Source: Xanthobacter sp. NM-25
Lineage (GTDB): Bacteria; Pseudomonadota; Alphaproteobacteria; Rhizobiales; Xanthobacteraceae
Reading direction: 5' to 3'
Assembly (NCBI RefSeq): GCF_022138605.1
Contig: NZ_JACBFS010000002.1
Location: forward strand, 558,001-622,000
DNA: 64,000 nt
Shown here: positions 30,996 through 39,959 of the stretch, piece after piece
Numbering within the stretch: position 1 is the first letter of the stretch
Layout: the number at the start of each line of letters is the position of its first letter
The notes under the pieces: model-generated
The model's input: the letters and a program-made list of their open reading frames with translations, nothing else
The model's database searches: none
What the model was told of the DNA's origin: nothing
Made by a program: the position numbers and the translations under genes

Positions 30996-33900
30996 TCACA
31001 ATGCCTTCAGCATGTTGTCGAATTCATTCAAAACATAAGGTAAAGACGAGCGGGCCTGCACCTCGCGCATGATCTGTCGCCCGTAACGCCACTCCGGGCC
31101 ACCAATGGAGTCCTTGGCGCGCTCAAGCGCCTCCACAATCGTCTCCGGCCCTGCATCATCGTCCAGCAGATAGGGATAGTCTGCGCCGAGATAGAACGGT
31201 GCATCTCCAACGGATCTCTGGATCATCATATTGCACCCGCAATGCGCTGCCACGAAACCCTTGAGGAACGGCTTCGCCCCATCGATTTTGCGTGTCCGAC
31301 GCAAGGCATAATGGAAATTATAACCGGCCAGTGCCTCGATCCAATCATTTGTTTGCTTGCTGGTATCGACCGAATTGAAATCCACCAACCGTGCGATCTC
31401 TTCTTTTCGGATGGTGTTGACGAGCTCGCCAAAATACCCAGCCCGAAAATCACCAGCCGCGGCCTCCTCCTGGAACGGAATACGCACATCGACGTGGTGC
31501 GTGACGTGGAACGCAGGCATGTCCCGGAAGAGCGTGCGATAGCTGCGGTAGCCACAGAGCGAGGACGCCATGAGCGCGTCAAGCTCCCCGAGAAGCTCTT
31601 TCCGGGGTGGCTCATCGACAAAATCCGCGACCACGATGTTATCGCGACGCAGGCTCCGCAGCTGTTCAGGAGTCACCAGCTTGAGGAACCCCTTGGCGAG
31701 GATCACGACGGCATCATGGATGTCCGCCGCACTGTTCACCAAACGCACATTCCGCTGCCCCTCATAATGGGCGGCGACGATTTCCGACAGTTGCTGGCTC
31801 CGCAGTACCGTCGAGCCCGCCTGAGCGTATTTTTCGTCGTAAAGAAAGACGACGTCCCGCGCCGCGGCCCTGAGCGCCGGCGCGCTCAGCTCCACCCCCG
31901 GACGCTCCTTGCCCTCAGCCGCCTCTTGCGTCACAACCTCCGCCCGCGCTTCCACATGTTTCTTGCGGTGCGGCACCTTGAGGAAGTAAATGTTATCACG
32001 AGACGTGCCGAGCCGGCTCGAAAGCAGGCATGGCCGCATGCCGGTCTTCCAGACCAGATATGACAACGAGAGCTGATCGCGGCTCGTGAAGCGGCAAATC
32101 TCCTGCCACCAGGCCTCCATCAGCTCCTGCACCGCGGGCTGCGTGTGCCTGCGCCAGATGAAGGACGCCTCGAACATGGATGTATGCCGCGGCAAGCCCT
32201 CGTCGGCGTAATGGCGCAGCTGGTCCAAAAGCCCATCCGGCCCGTGGCGCACATGACCGATGATGGCGCACGTTTCCACATAGGCATCATCCCGCGTGGG
32301 ATGTGACCACATCACGAAATCGCCACCCGCACGGCAAATCTCAATAAGCTCTGCAACCCGCCCGACGAATACGGTATTGGCATCAACAAACATCGAGTAT
32401 TCATATTCCGCCAGGTACTTGTGCGGCAAAATCTTGAACACTTTCGCATTCAAGTTATTCGTCGCCTGCTGCGGATCCGTGATGACCTGCTTCCAGCCCG
32501 TCGCTTCGCGCGGCCGATCGGTGAAGCAAATATAATCAACACCGGGAACCGGGTCAGAGACGGAGGACAACTGATCAATATCGCCAAATAAGGTCGTATA
32601 AATACAGACTTTAGCGGTGCTTTGATGAGCCTCCCCGGCGGTCACGCTGGGAAGATTCTCCGGACCGACAGTCGCGAATCCTTCCGCCTTTCGGGGCGTC
32701 CGGTCGAATTGCATCACGCTCCGACCATGACGGCCGGAATTCTCCCCCCGCTCCACCTCCGCCCAGAATTCGCGCCACCGCTTTTCCGCAAGCGCCCAAT
32801 TTCCCTTCAGGGTATCGTTCACCGCCATCGCTTCGTTCAGCGGACGGCTCGCCCCGAACTTGCTCAGGATGCGCCGCGCGACATCCGCCACCAGGGCGTA
32901 ATCCCCATTCTCGCCCGCACGCTTCAACTGCGAATACAAAAGCCCTTCGTCCAGAAAATACTTCTTCAAGAAATAAACGAAGTCGCCCTGCCCTGCAGCT
33001 GCGCCATCCTCAAGCACAGGAATCCCTTTGGCATGGAACTTCGAGCTCGCCGCGCGAGATAAATATCGACCAACCCGCCAATAGTGCTCGGCCGGCTCCA
33101 TCCCTAGGCGCTCGACATCCCCGTAGGTTCGGCGATACCATTCAGGATCGAAGAGAAAGTATCTCAGCCCCAGAGCGCGCCAATCTTCCTCGGCCGGAAC
33201 AGCGACGCCGCCTTCGCGACGCCCGCTCTCAATGTAATGAACCAGGGAACATATGCCCTTGCGCGCGACATCAGGCCTGCGCAATTGGTAATAGGTCACA
33301 TTGAACCGGTCACTGGGATCCAGCTGGAGTAGATCACCGTAGAGCACGAAATGATAAAGATCGTCCATGCCGGGCACAGCGTAGGGCGCAGATACCTTCC
33401 GATAGTATTTTACGTCGAAAAAACCTGAATTGGCGATCAGACGCCGCCAAGCGGTCGCGTGGACGTAGCGGCGCACGAGGTCCGGACTATACAAGCCCAT
33501 GGGCCGCCAATTACTGGCCGCACCATGCTGCTGCCAAGGCAGAAGCAAGAAGTCATGACCGTCGGGTTTCTTCTTTTCCGTCAGATAAACGCTCGCCCCG
33601 ACCGACGCGGCAAGGGCGCCAAAGACGCGCTCGAGCGTATGGGCGAGCATGCCATCACCCCCGGTGGTGCTCGCCGCCTCCTGCTCGATCTCCCGCTGGA
33701 AGTCAGGCGCCAGATCGGCCAGATCCTTGAGCAGCCGCCCGGCGATCCAGAACATGGTCCCCGAGAAGAAAGGCCAATCAGTCGCGCGAATGCCCAACGT
33801 GGCAAGCAGCGCCTCCATGCGGCTGCGATTGCCGTACATCAACGTGTTGGCGGAGCGCAGCTGGAAGGCGGCCCCCACCATGCCCGCATCCGGGTCATGC

Positions 33901-34274
33901 TCAAAGACATCGAGGATCTGGCGCACGAGCGCGGGCGAACCGCACAGCCCGTCCAGCATGATCCGCCCCTGCTCGGCACGCAGGCTGGTGGCGCGGTTCT
34001 TGGTATGCAGCTTCAGAACGGCGCCATATCGGTGGAGCTCTTTCTCCCGACAGAGCTGAAGAAACGGCAGCACGTCCATGCCGAGATTGGGGAGCACAAC
34101 GACCTGCGCGCCCGGGAGGTCCCGGGCGACACGTTCGGCGACCAATGCGTGAATCTGCGGGCGACATGTAATGAAAAAATCGGCATTTTCCGGAATATTC
34201 TTCAAATATCCGACAATATAATCCCACATATCTTCATAATAAATATGAACGCATACAGCAACGTTGTTTCGCAT
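30996..34274 (-). CDS. Multidomain glycosyltransferase-like protein (RgpF / DUF616)
   Basis: About 1,092 residues. Residues 1-~265 resemble rhamnan-synthesis protein F (VCVHIYYEDMWDYIVGYLKNIPENADFFIT, VLPNLGMDVLPFL, GAVLKLHTKN, FFSGTMFWIAGR). Three degenerate repeats of the type F-D/N-x-x-(Y/W)Y...PDV...HY...G follow at about 300-420. A DUF616-like glycosyltransferase domain covers about 570-780 (VCIYTTLFGDIDQL, DYICFTDRP, EYSMFVDANTVFVGRV). The last ~280 residues may be a third, GT-B-like unit (FVDEPPRKELLGELDALMASS, GYFGELVNTIRK). It probably builds a surface polysaccharide in the cytoplasm. ATG 34274 has GAGGG 5 bases upstream. The gene looks more AT-rich than its neighbours. Confidence 0.72.
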   Translation of the reverse strand: MRNNVAVCVHIYYEDMWDYIVGYLKNIPENADFFITCRPQIHALVAERVARDLPGAQVVVLPNLGMDVLPFLQLCREKELHRYGAVLKLHTKNRATSLRAEQGRIMLDGLCGSPALVRQILDVFEHDPDAGMVGAAFQLRSANTLMYGNRSRMEALLATLGIRATDWPFFSGTMFWIAGRLLKDLADLAPDFQREIEQEAASTTGGDGMLAHTLERVFGALAASVGASVYLTEKKKPDGHDFLLLPWQQHGAASNWRPMGLYSPDLVRRYVHATAWRRLIANSGFFDVKYYRKVSAPYAVPGMDDLYHFVLYGDLLQLDPSDRFNVTYYQLRRPDVARKGICSLVHYIESGRREGGVAVPAEEDWRALGLRYFLFDPEWYRRTYGDVERLGMEPAEHYWRVGRYLSRAASSKFHAKGIPVLEDGAAAGQGDFVYFLKKYFLDEGLLYSQLKRAGENGDYALVADVARRILSKFGASRPLNEAMAVNDTLKGNWALAEKRWREFWAEVERGENSGRHGRSVMQFDRTPRKAEGFATVGPENLPSVTAGEAHQSTAKVCIYTTLFGDIDQLSSVSDPVPGVDYICFTDRPREATGWKQVITDPQQATNNLNAKVFKILPHKYLAEYEYSMFVDANTVFVGRVAELIEICRAGGDFVMWSHPTRDDAYVETCAIIGHVRHGPDGLLDQLRHYADEGLPRHTSMFEASFIWRRHTQPAVQELMEAWWQEICRFTSRDQLSLSYLVWKTGMRPCLLSSRLGTSRDNIYFLKVPHRKKHVEARAEVVTQEAAEGKERPGVELSAPALRAAARDVVFLYDEKYAQAGSTVLRSQQLSEIVAAHYEGQRNVRLVNSAADIHDAVVILAKGFLKLVTPEQLRSLRRDNIVVADFVDEPPRKELLGELDALMASSLCGYRSYRTLFRDMPAFHVTHHVDVRIPFQEEAAAGDFRAGYFGELVNTIRKEEIARLVDFNSVDTSKQTNDWIEALAGYNFHYALRRTRKIDGAKPFLKGFVAAHCGCNMMIQRSVGDAPFYLGADYPYLLDDDAGPETIVEALERAKDSIGGPEWRYGRQIMREVQARSSLPYVLNEFDNMLKAL

Positions 34275-34421
34275 CGCCACCCTCATAGCCTCATCACTGT
34301 GTCGTGCCGCCATCCACAATGGCGCTATGCAGCCCGTGCAGAAACCGGAACCGACGCCCTTGATGCAGGCCGGGGAGCGTCGGGTCGTGGTGCGTTAGAT
34401 CAGATCATCAGACAACACAGG

Positions 34422-35435
34422 TCACACTGAATAATAGTTGCGGTACCAAGAGACGAAGTGCCGCACCCCCTCCGCTACCGGCGTTTTCGGGCTGTGACCG
34501 GTCAGTTGTTGCAGTAATTGGGTGTCTGCCCATGTCGCAGGTACATCCCCTGGCTGCATCGGCATCAGATTACGTTCTGCTGTCAGACCGGTTGCAGCTT
34601 CGATCGCCGCGATGAAATCCGTAAGCGGCACGGGGCTCGAGTTGCCGATATTGACGACGCGGAACGGCGCGACAGGTGAAAGACTGTCGCCTTCGGGCAC
34701 CGGCCGCTCCGGCACGGGACCCGGCGGAACAACCTCGGAAAGCGCCATGATGCCGTCGACCAGATCGTCGATGTAGGTAAAATCACGCCGCATGTTGCCG
34801 TAATTATAGACGTCGATCGGGCGGCCTTCGAGAATGGCGCGCGTGAATTTGAAAAGCGCCATGTCCGGCCGCCCCCAGGGGCCATAGACGGTAAAGAAAC
34901 GGAACATTGTAATTGGAATATTGTAAAGATGAGCGTAGCTGTGCGCCATCGATTCGCCGGCTTTCTTCGTAGCGGCGTAGAACGACATCTGGTGATCGGC
35001 GCGCATGGTCTCCACATAGGGGAAATCCGTATTCGCCCCATAGGCCGACGATGTGGAGGCCAGCAGCATGTGGCGTGGCGGATGCGCCCGTGCCGCCTCC
35101 AGCAGTTCGTAGGTCCCGACGATGTTGCTCTCGAGGTAGGCCCGGGGATTGTCGATGGAATAGCGCACGCCCGCCTGAGCGGCGAGATGAATGACAATCT
35201 CGAAATTCTCTTCGGCGAAGAGATCGGAAAGAAGATCCCGTGTTTCCACATGATCTTCGATCAACCGGAATGGGCTACCTTCCGGAAGGTTACGCAAACG
35301 CGCACGCTTGAGGGAAATATCATAATAATCCGTGAATGCATCGAGGCCGACAACACGCCACCCCTGCTTCAGAAGGCGATCGCAGCATTGGGCCCCGATG
35401 AATCCGGCCGCGCCGGTGACAAGAGCTGTTCGCAT
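34422..35435 (-). CDS. UDP-glucuronate 4-epimerase (NAD-dependent epimerase family)
   Basis: A 337-residue extended short-chain dehydrogenase that converts UDP-glucuronate to UDP-galacturonate. The NAD loop GAAGFIGAQ lies at residues ~8-16. ASTSSAYG supplies the Ser/Thr and YAATKKAGE the Tyr-x3-Lys pair. GLDAFTDYYDISLKRARL and VHLAAQAGVRYSIDNPRAY are typical of LspL/CapI-type epimerases. ATG 35435 (or 35438) gives the normal N-terminus; an upstream in-frame extension is not conserved-looking. It is the first of three reverse-strand genes and would feed uronic acid to the glycan made by the downstream transferases. Confidence 0.88.
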   Translation of the reverse strand: MRTALVTGAAGFIGAQCCDRLLKQGWRVVGLDAFTDYYDISLKRARLRNLPEGSPFRLIEDHVETRDLLSDLFAEENFEIVIHLAAQAGVRYSIDNPRAYLESNIVGTYELLEAARAHPPRHMLLASTSSAYGANTDFPYVETMRADHQMSFYAATKKAGESMAHSYAHLYNIPITMFRFFTVYGPWGRPDMALFKFTRAILEGRPIDVYNYGNMRRDFTYIDDLVDGIMALSEVVPPGPVPERPVPEGDSLSPVAPFRVVNIGNSSPVPLTDFIAAIEAATGLTAERNLMPMQPGDVPATWADTQLLQQLTGHSPKTPVAEGVRHFVSWYRNYYSV

Positions 35436-36042
35436 CATTTCCCTAACGAGAGATCTGTCCAGATAATGCCGATAAGGAGGCGCCGCTTCGAAGGCGCCCC
35501 GGATAGAACCGAAAACCTGCACAGCCAGCCCGGCACTGCCGCGGCGTGCATCAGAGCTGGATTCCGCAGTCGGCTGAAGGCTTTGGCGGGCTCTGCCCTG
35601 CTATTCGCCCCATTGCCACCTTGATGCCACCGCAGGCCGTGTGCACCTCCTTCTGCGTTCGCGCGCAGAGTAGGGCCTCGTTCGATGGCAAGAGGTCATA
35701 AACCCGCCCATGGCGGGCGGGACCTCAGGACCAGTTTCGAGGGCGTGACCGTTGATGCACGAGTATTTCCAGGCCCGCAAGAGGTTCTCGCTCAACATAT
35801 GGTCCACCCACCAGCCGCTACCATTCCTGAGCCGCGCATCCGCCTGCCTGGTACCTCCACAACCCGCAGGCGCTCCAGCCGGCGCCGGGATCCGCCGCAG
35901 GCCGGCGCCCGAAAGCCACCGCCCCGGCCTTCCCTACGGAGGTTGTACCGCAGGTAGCCGCACCGGAGCGACGCCGTCACCTGGCAGGATGACGGCGCGA
36001 CGAGGTCCCCGCACCCGAACCTCGGGCAGCCCCCGGCGACGC
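35436..36042. other. 607-bp gap without a supportable gene
   Basis: Separates rmlA from the epimerase gene. The open frames in it are short and rich in Arg and Pro, with no ribosome site or recognised domain. CCCGCC-CAT-GGCGGG at about 35704-35718 can form a small hairpin. A decayed gene cannot be excluded; the gap is long for this window. Confidence 0.5.
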
Positions 36043-36930
36043 TCACAAGGTGGGCGTGTCGCGCAGCAGGCCCAGCAGGTAGGCGCCATAATTGTTCTTC
36101 GAGAGGCGCTCGGCGATGGCGGTGAGCTCGGCGCGGCTGATCCAGCCCTGGTGGAAGGCGATCTCTTCGGGACAGCCGGATTGAACCCCCTGGCGGGTCT
36201 GCAATGTGCGCACGAAATTGCCGGCATCCAGCAGGCTGCCGTGGGTCCCCGTGTCGAGCCATGCGAAGCCGCGGCCCATGCGCTTCACATCCAGCGTGCC
36301 CTCCTCGAGATACATCTCCAAGAGGCTGGTGATCTCCACTTCGCCACGCGCCGAGGGCTTCACCTGGCGGGCCCGCTCGGAGGCGCGGCCATCGAGGAAA
36401 TAAAGACCCGTCACCGCATAATTGGAGGGCGGCACCTTGGGTTTTTCGGTGATGCCGATGACCTTGCCGGCGGCATCCATGGCCACCACGCCGTAGCGCT
36501 CGGGATCGTTCACATGATAGCCGAACACGGTCCCGCCCACGGCCTTGGAGTCCGCCTGGGCCAGCAGGTCCGGCAAACCATGGCCGAAGAAGATGTTGTC
36601 GCCCAGCACCATGCAGGACGGTGCGCCGGCAAGGAAATCCTCCGTCAGCGTATAGGCCTGGGCGAGGCCGCCGGGATCGGGCTGCACCACGTAGGAGAGG
36701 CGGATGCCCCATTGGCTCCCGTCGCCGAGCACCCGCTGAAACTGGTCCTGGTCCTGCGGGGTGGTGATGATCGCGATGTCGCGGATGCCCGTCAGCATCA
36801 ACACGGACAGCGGATAATAGATCATCGGCTTATCGTAGATCGGCATGAGCTGCTTCGACACCCCGATGGTAATCGGGTAAAGTCGCGTTCCGGATCCGCC
36901 AGCGAGGATGATCCCCTTGCGCTCAGTCAT
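36043..36930 (-). CDS. rmlA: Glucose-1-phosphate thymidylyltransferase
   Basis: A 295-residue nucleotidyltransferase that makes dTDP-glucose from glucose-1-phosphate and dTTP, the first step to dTDP-rhamnose. The pyrophosphorylase signature GIILAGGSGTRLYPIT is at residues 6-21, with KQLMPIYDKPMIYYPLS next. GDNIFFGHGL holds the Mg2+ Asp, and ITEKPK and FAWLDTGTHGSLLDAG complete the active site. The length is normal. rmlB, rmlC and rmlD are not in the window. With the RgpF-like protein downstream it points to a rhamnose-containing surface glycan. Confidence 0.95.
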   Translation of the reverse strand: MTERKGIILAGGSGTRLYPITIGVSKQLMPIYDKPMIYYPLSVLMLTGIRDIAIITTPQDQDQFQRVLGDGSQWGIRLSYVVQPDPGGLAQAYTLTEDFLAGAPSCMVLGDNIFFGHGLPDLLAQADSKAVGGTVFGYHVNDPERYGVVAMDAAGKVIGITEKPKVPPSNYAVTGLYFLDGRASERARQVKPSARGEVEITSLLEMYLEEGTLDVKRMGRGFAWLDTGTHGSLLDAGNFVRTLQTRQGVQSGCPEEIAFHQGWISRAELTAIAERLSKNNYGAYLLGLLRDTPTL

Positions 36931-37617
36931 CGCCCCTCCTTCCTTTCACTTCCCGGCCCACCGAAAGTGGTGCAGCCGCGGGCGTGGTGGTGGCCCCCGT
37001 ATCCGGCCTCCGACCCTGGGACAAAGCCCGCACACGTCATCCAAACAGCCGGCACGGACGGGCCTGCAATAGCGCCAGGCCGCCCTTCGCACCACCTCAG
37101 CGGACGAACGTGAACCATGCAGCGATAGCAAGTTGACAGGCCGTTGAAAACCGTTTGTCCGGCAGGAAAATCGCAGCCGTACCAAGTTACGGGCGAGCGG
37201 CCCGCCGCCCCTTCTCCACAGCCGCAGGACGCGGAGGTATGGTGGAAACACCCCAGCTGCCGCACCCCAGCGCTCGCGCGCAGCCGCGGCGAGACGGCGG
37301 CGGCGAGCGTGCGCGCCCCGGGGATTGGAGACCGGTAGGTGGCGCAGGCGGGACTTGCGCAGCCTCCGCTGAAGATACATCCGAACAGCAGGGCCCGGCC
37401 CCATTCCGCGGACCGCGTCCCTCCGCCTCCTTCCGCCGCCTTCCCTTGCACGCTCCTTGCCGTGCCGCCCCGCGCGCGACAGGCGGCCTGAAGGCGCAAG
37501 CTGAAACCGCGCGCTCTGGAACCATGGTCCCGCCATCGGTCCCTCAGGAGTGAATCAGGCGCGGCGCGACCGGTCGGCACGGGTTGGGAAATTTCATCAC
37601 CACCGGCGCCAAACCTG
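36931..37617. other. 687-bp gap between rmlA and the catabolic operon
   Basis: Divergent intergenic region. No open frame has a ribosome site or a coding-like composition; long frames on the reverse strand are rich in Cys, Gly and Arg and look random. It should contain the rmlA promoter, which I could not place with confidence. Confidence 0.5.
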
Positions 37618-37682
37618 TTGCGCAAACCCGGTTCGCTGGCTAGTCTTATGAGAATGAAAGATCATTTCACTAGATGAAATGA
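37618..37682 (+). promoter_or_regulatory. Promoter and IclR-type operator of the acyl-CoA dehydrogenase operon
   Basis: TTGCGC (37618-37623) and TAGTCT (37641-37646) are 17 bases apart. Just downstream lies TGAAA (37655-37659), 5 bases, TTTCA (37665-37669), 5 bases, TGAAA (37675-37679). The right half extends to a perfect TCATTTCA-N5-TGAAATGA dyad (37662-37682). The same spaced triplet precedes the CoA-transferase gene at 47826, beside an IclR gene. A regulator bound here would cover the transcription start. Confidence 0.75.
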
Positions 37683-37705
37683 CAGCAGGAAGCGAGAGGG
37701 GGACC

Positions 37706-38770
37706 ATGAGCGACATCGACCAGATCGTCGTCGAAACCGCCGCACGACTTTTCGCCGACGACGTCACGCCACAGCTGCGCAATGCCGCCGAGGCCGGCAG
37801 CTGGCCGCAGGCGCTGTGGGAGGCCGTCGCTGACCTCGGCCTGCCGGAAGCCCTGGTACCGGAACAGGCGGGCGGCTACGGGCTCGATCCGCTGGTCGCC
37901 CTCGCCGTGGTGCGCACCGCCGCCCGTTTCGCCGTGCCTCTGCCCCTGGCCGAGACCCTGTGGGCCAATCGCCTTCTTGCCGCCGCCGGTCTGTCGCGCC
38001 CCAGCGGCCCCGTCACCTTCTTCGCCCCGGCGACCTCGGCCCCCTCAGTGGATCCCCTGCAGATCACCCGCAGCGCGGACGGCTGGCGCCTCGTGGGCCA
38101 CGCCCCGCGCGTGCCGTGGGGGGCGCAGGCCGATGTGGTGGTGGTGGCCGACAGCGCAGACGGTCCGATGATCGCCCGGGTCCCGGCCGGCCGGGCCACG
38201 GTCACGGCCGGTGACAATCTCGCCGCCGAGCCCCGCGACGACCTCGCCTTCGACCTCGTCCTCCCGGCCGATTCGGTGGCACCGGCCCCCCGTCTCGCCC
38301 TGTCGCTTCAGGAAGCCGGGGCCGCGCTGCGTGCGATTCAGATGGCCGGCGCCCTGGAACGGGTGCTCGAATTGAGCGTGCGCTATGCCAGTGAGCGGGT
38401 GCAGTTCGGCCGTCCCATCGGCAAGTTCCAGGCGGTACAGCAGAATCTCGCTATTCTCGCAGGCCAGACCGCGGCTGCCGGCGGCGCCGCCGATCTCGCG
38501 GCGGAAGCCTTGGCGGAGGATCTCGACCCGCTGCCCATCGCCATCGCCAAGGCCCGCACCGGCGAGGCGGCGAGCAGCGCCTGCGCCATCGCCCACCAGG
38601 TGCACGGCGCCATCGGCTTCACCCACGAGCACGAATTGCACCACTTCACCCGCCGCCTGTGGGCCTGGCGCGACGAATACGGCAACGACACCCATTGGAA
38701 CGCCCGGGTGGGCGCCGCCGTCACCGCCGCCGGGGCCGATGGCCTGTGGCCCCTCATCACCGCGGCCTGA
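37706..38770 (+). CDS. Acyl-CoA dehydrogenase family protein (first of a pair)
   Basis: A 354-residue FAD-dependent dehydrogenase-like protein. The N-terminal helical domain contains WPQALWEAVADLGLPEALVPEQAGGYGLDPL. The C-terminal domain has YASERVQFGRPIGKFQAVQQNLA (flavin and adenine contact) and AHQVHGAIGFTHEHELHHFTRRLWAWRDEYG. It opens a tightly spaced operon; the second dehydrogenase starts 9 bp after its stop. Adjacent unequal dehydrogenases of this kind form mixed complexes in known steroid side-chain pathways; that is a possibility here, not shown. GAGAGGGGG before ATG 37706 fixes the start. Confidence 0.87.
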   Translation: MSDIDQIVVETAARLFADDVTPQLRNAAEAGSWPQALWEAVADLGLPEALVPEQAGGYGLDPLVALAVVRTAARFAVPLPLAETLWANRLLAAAGLSRPSGPVTFFAPATSAPSVDPLQITRSADGWRLVGHAPRVPWGAQADVVVVADSADGPMIARVPAGRATVTAGDNLAAEPRDDLAFDLVLPADSVAPAPRLALSLQEAGAALRAIQMAGALERVLELSVRYASERVQFGRPIGKFQAVQQNLAILAGQTAAAGGAADLAAEALAEDLDPLPIAIAKARTGEAASSACAIAHQVHGAIGFTHEHELHHFTRRLWAWRDEYGNDTHWNARVGAAVTAAGADGLWPLITAA

Positions 38771-38779
38771 AGCAGAATC

Positions 38780-39928
38780 ATGACCGAGACTTCGATCACC
38801 TTCCCGCCGCCGCCGGCGGATACCCTTTCCGACCTGCGCGCCGAGGTCCGCGACTTCCTCGCCACCGCCCTCGCGAACCGCAAGCCGCGTGATCGCGCCC
38901 GCACCTGGACCGGCTTCGACGCCGATTTCAGTGCCCAGATGGGCGAGCGGGGCTGGATCGGCATGACCTGGCCCAAGCGCTATGGTGGCCATGAGCGCTC
39001 CGCTTTGGAACGCTATGTGGTGCTGGAGGAGATGCTGGCCGCCGGCGCCCCGGTCGCCGCCCACTGGATCGCCGATCGTCAGAGCGGCCCGCTGCTGCTG
39101 AAGGCCGGCACCGAGGAGCAGAGGCAAGCGATCCTGCCGCGCATCGCCGCCGGGCAATGCTTCTTCTGCATCGGCATGAGCGAGCCCGACAGCGGCTCGG
39201 ACCTCGCCGCCGCCCGCACCCGCGCCACCCCGGTGGAGGGCGGCTTCCGGGTCAACGGCACCAAATTGTGGACCACCTACGGCCACAAGTCCCATTACAT
39301 GATCCTGTTCTGCCGCACCGGCGCAGCCGATGACCGGCACGGCGGCACCAGCCAGCTTTTGGTGGACCTCTCCACCCCCGGCATCACCATCCGCCCCATC
39401 GCCGACCTCTCCGGCGAGCACCATTTCAACGAAGTCGTGTTCGAGGACGTGTTCCTGCCCTCTTCCGCCGTCATCGGCGCCCTGGGGGATGGCTGGAACC
39501 AGGTGATGGGCGAGCTCGCCTTCGAGCGCTCCGGGCCGGAGCGCTTCCTGTCCTCCTTCATCCTGCTGGTGGAGGCGGTGCGGGCGCTGGGGCAGAGCCC
39601 GTCCGTCGCGGCGCAGGCGGCAGTGGGCCGCCTCACCGGCCAGATCGTCACCCTGCGGCGGCTGTCGCGCTCGGTGGCGGGGCTGCTGCAGCGGGGCGAG
39701 AATCCGGCCCTGCAGGCGGCGCTGGTGAAGGACCAGGGCGCCCTCTTGGAGCAGGAGATCCCAGAGGTGGTGCGCACCATCCTGGCGGTGGAACCGTCCC
39801 TGCGCAGCCCGGTGGATCTGTCCAACGTGCTCGCCCACATCGTCCTGGCCGCCCCATGCTTCTCGCTGCGCGGCGGCACCCGCGAGATCCTGCGCGGCAT
39901 CATCGCCCGCGGCCTCGGCCTGCGCTGA
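38780..39928 (+). CDS. Acyl-CoA dehydrogenase (second of a pair)
   Basis: A 382-residue protein with full acyl-CoA dehydrogenase architecture. The N-terminal part is FSAQMGERGWIGMTWPKRYGGHERSALERYVVLEEM. The middle sheet has CFFCIGMSEPDSGSDLAAARTRAT (flavin and substrate loop) and FRVNGTKLWTTYGHKSHYMILFCRT. The C-terminus ends CFSLRGGTREILRGIIARGLGLR. The RGGTRE form, in place of the YEGT of medium-chain enzymes, is seen in many bacterial actinobacterial-type FadE paralogues. It would introduce an alpha-beta double bond into the imported acid's CoA ester. Confidence 0.9.
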   Translation: MTETSITFPPPPADTLSDLRAEVRDFLATALANRKPRDRARTWTGFDADFSAQMGERGWIGMTWPKRYGGHERSALERYVVLEEMLAAGAPVAAHWIADRQSGPLLLKAGTEEQRQAILPRIAAGQCFFCIGMSEPDSGSDLAAARTRATPVEGGFRVNGTKLWTTYGHKSHYMILFCRTGAADDRHGGTSQLLVDLSTPGITIRPIADLSGEHHFNEVVFEDVFLPSSAVIGALGDGWNQVMGELAFERSGPERFLSSFILLVEAVRALGQSPSVAAQAAVGRLTGQIVTLRRLSRSVAGLLQRGENPALQAALVKDQGALLEQEIPEVVRTILAVEPSLRSPVDLSNVLAHIVLAAPCFSLRGGTREILRGIIARGLGLR

Positions 39929-39959
39929 CACCAAAACCAAAGATCACCCGGGAACGCCC

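Noticed and set aside
35685..35957. Forward 90-codon frame in the gap before rmlA.
   Set aside because: Arg/Pro-rich with no ribosome site; no similarity to known proteins could be recognised.
36927..37625. Reverse 232-codon frame upstream of rmlA.
   Set aside because: Cys/Gly/Arg-rich composition unlike neighbouring genes and no ribosome site; most likely non-coding.
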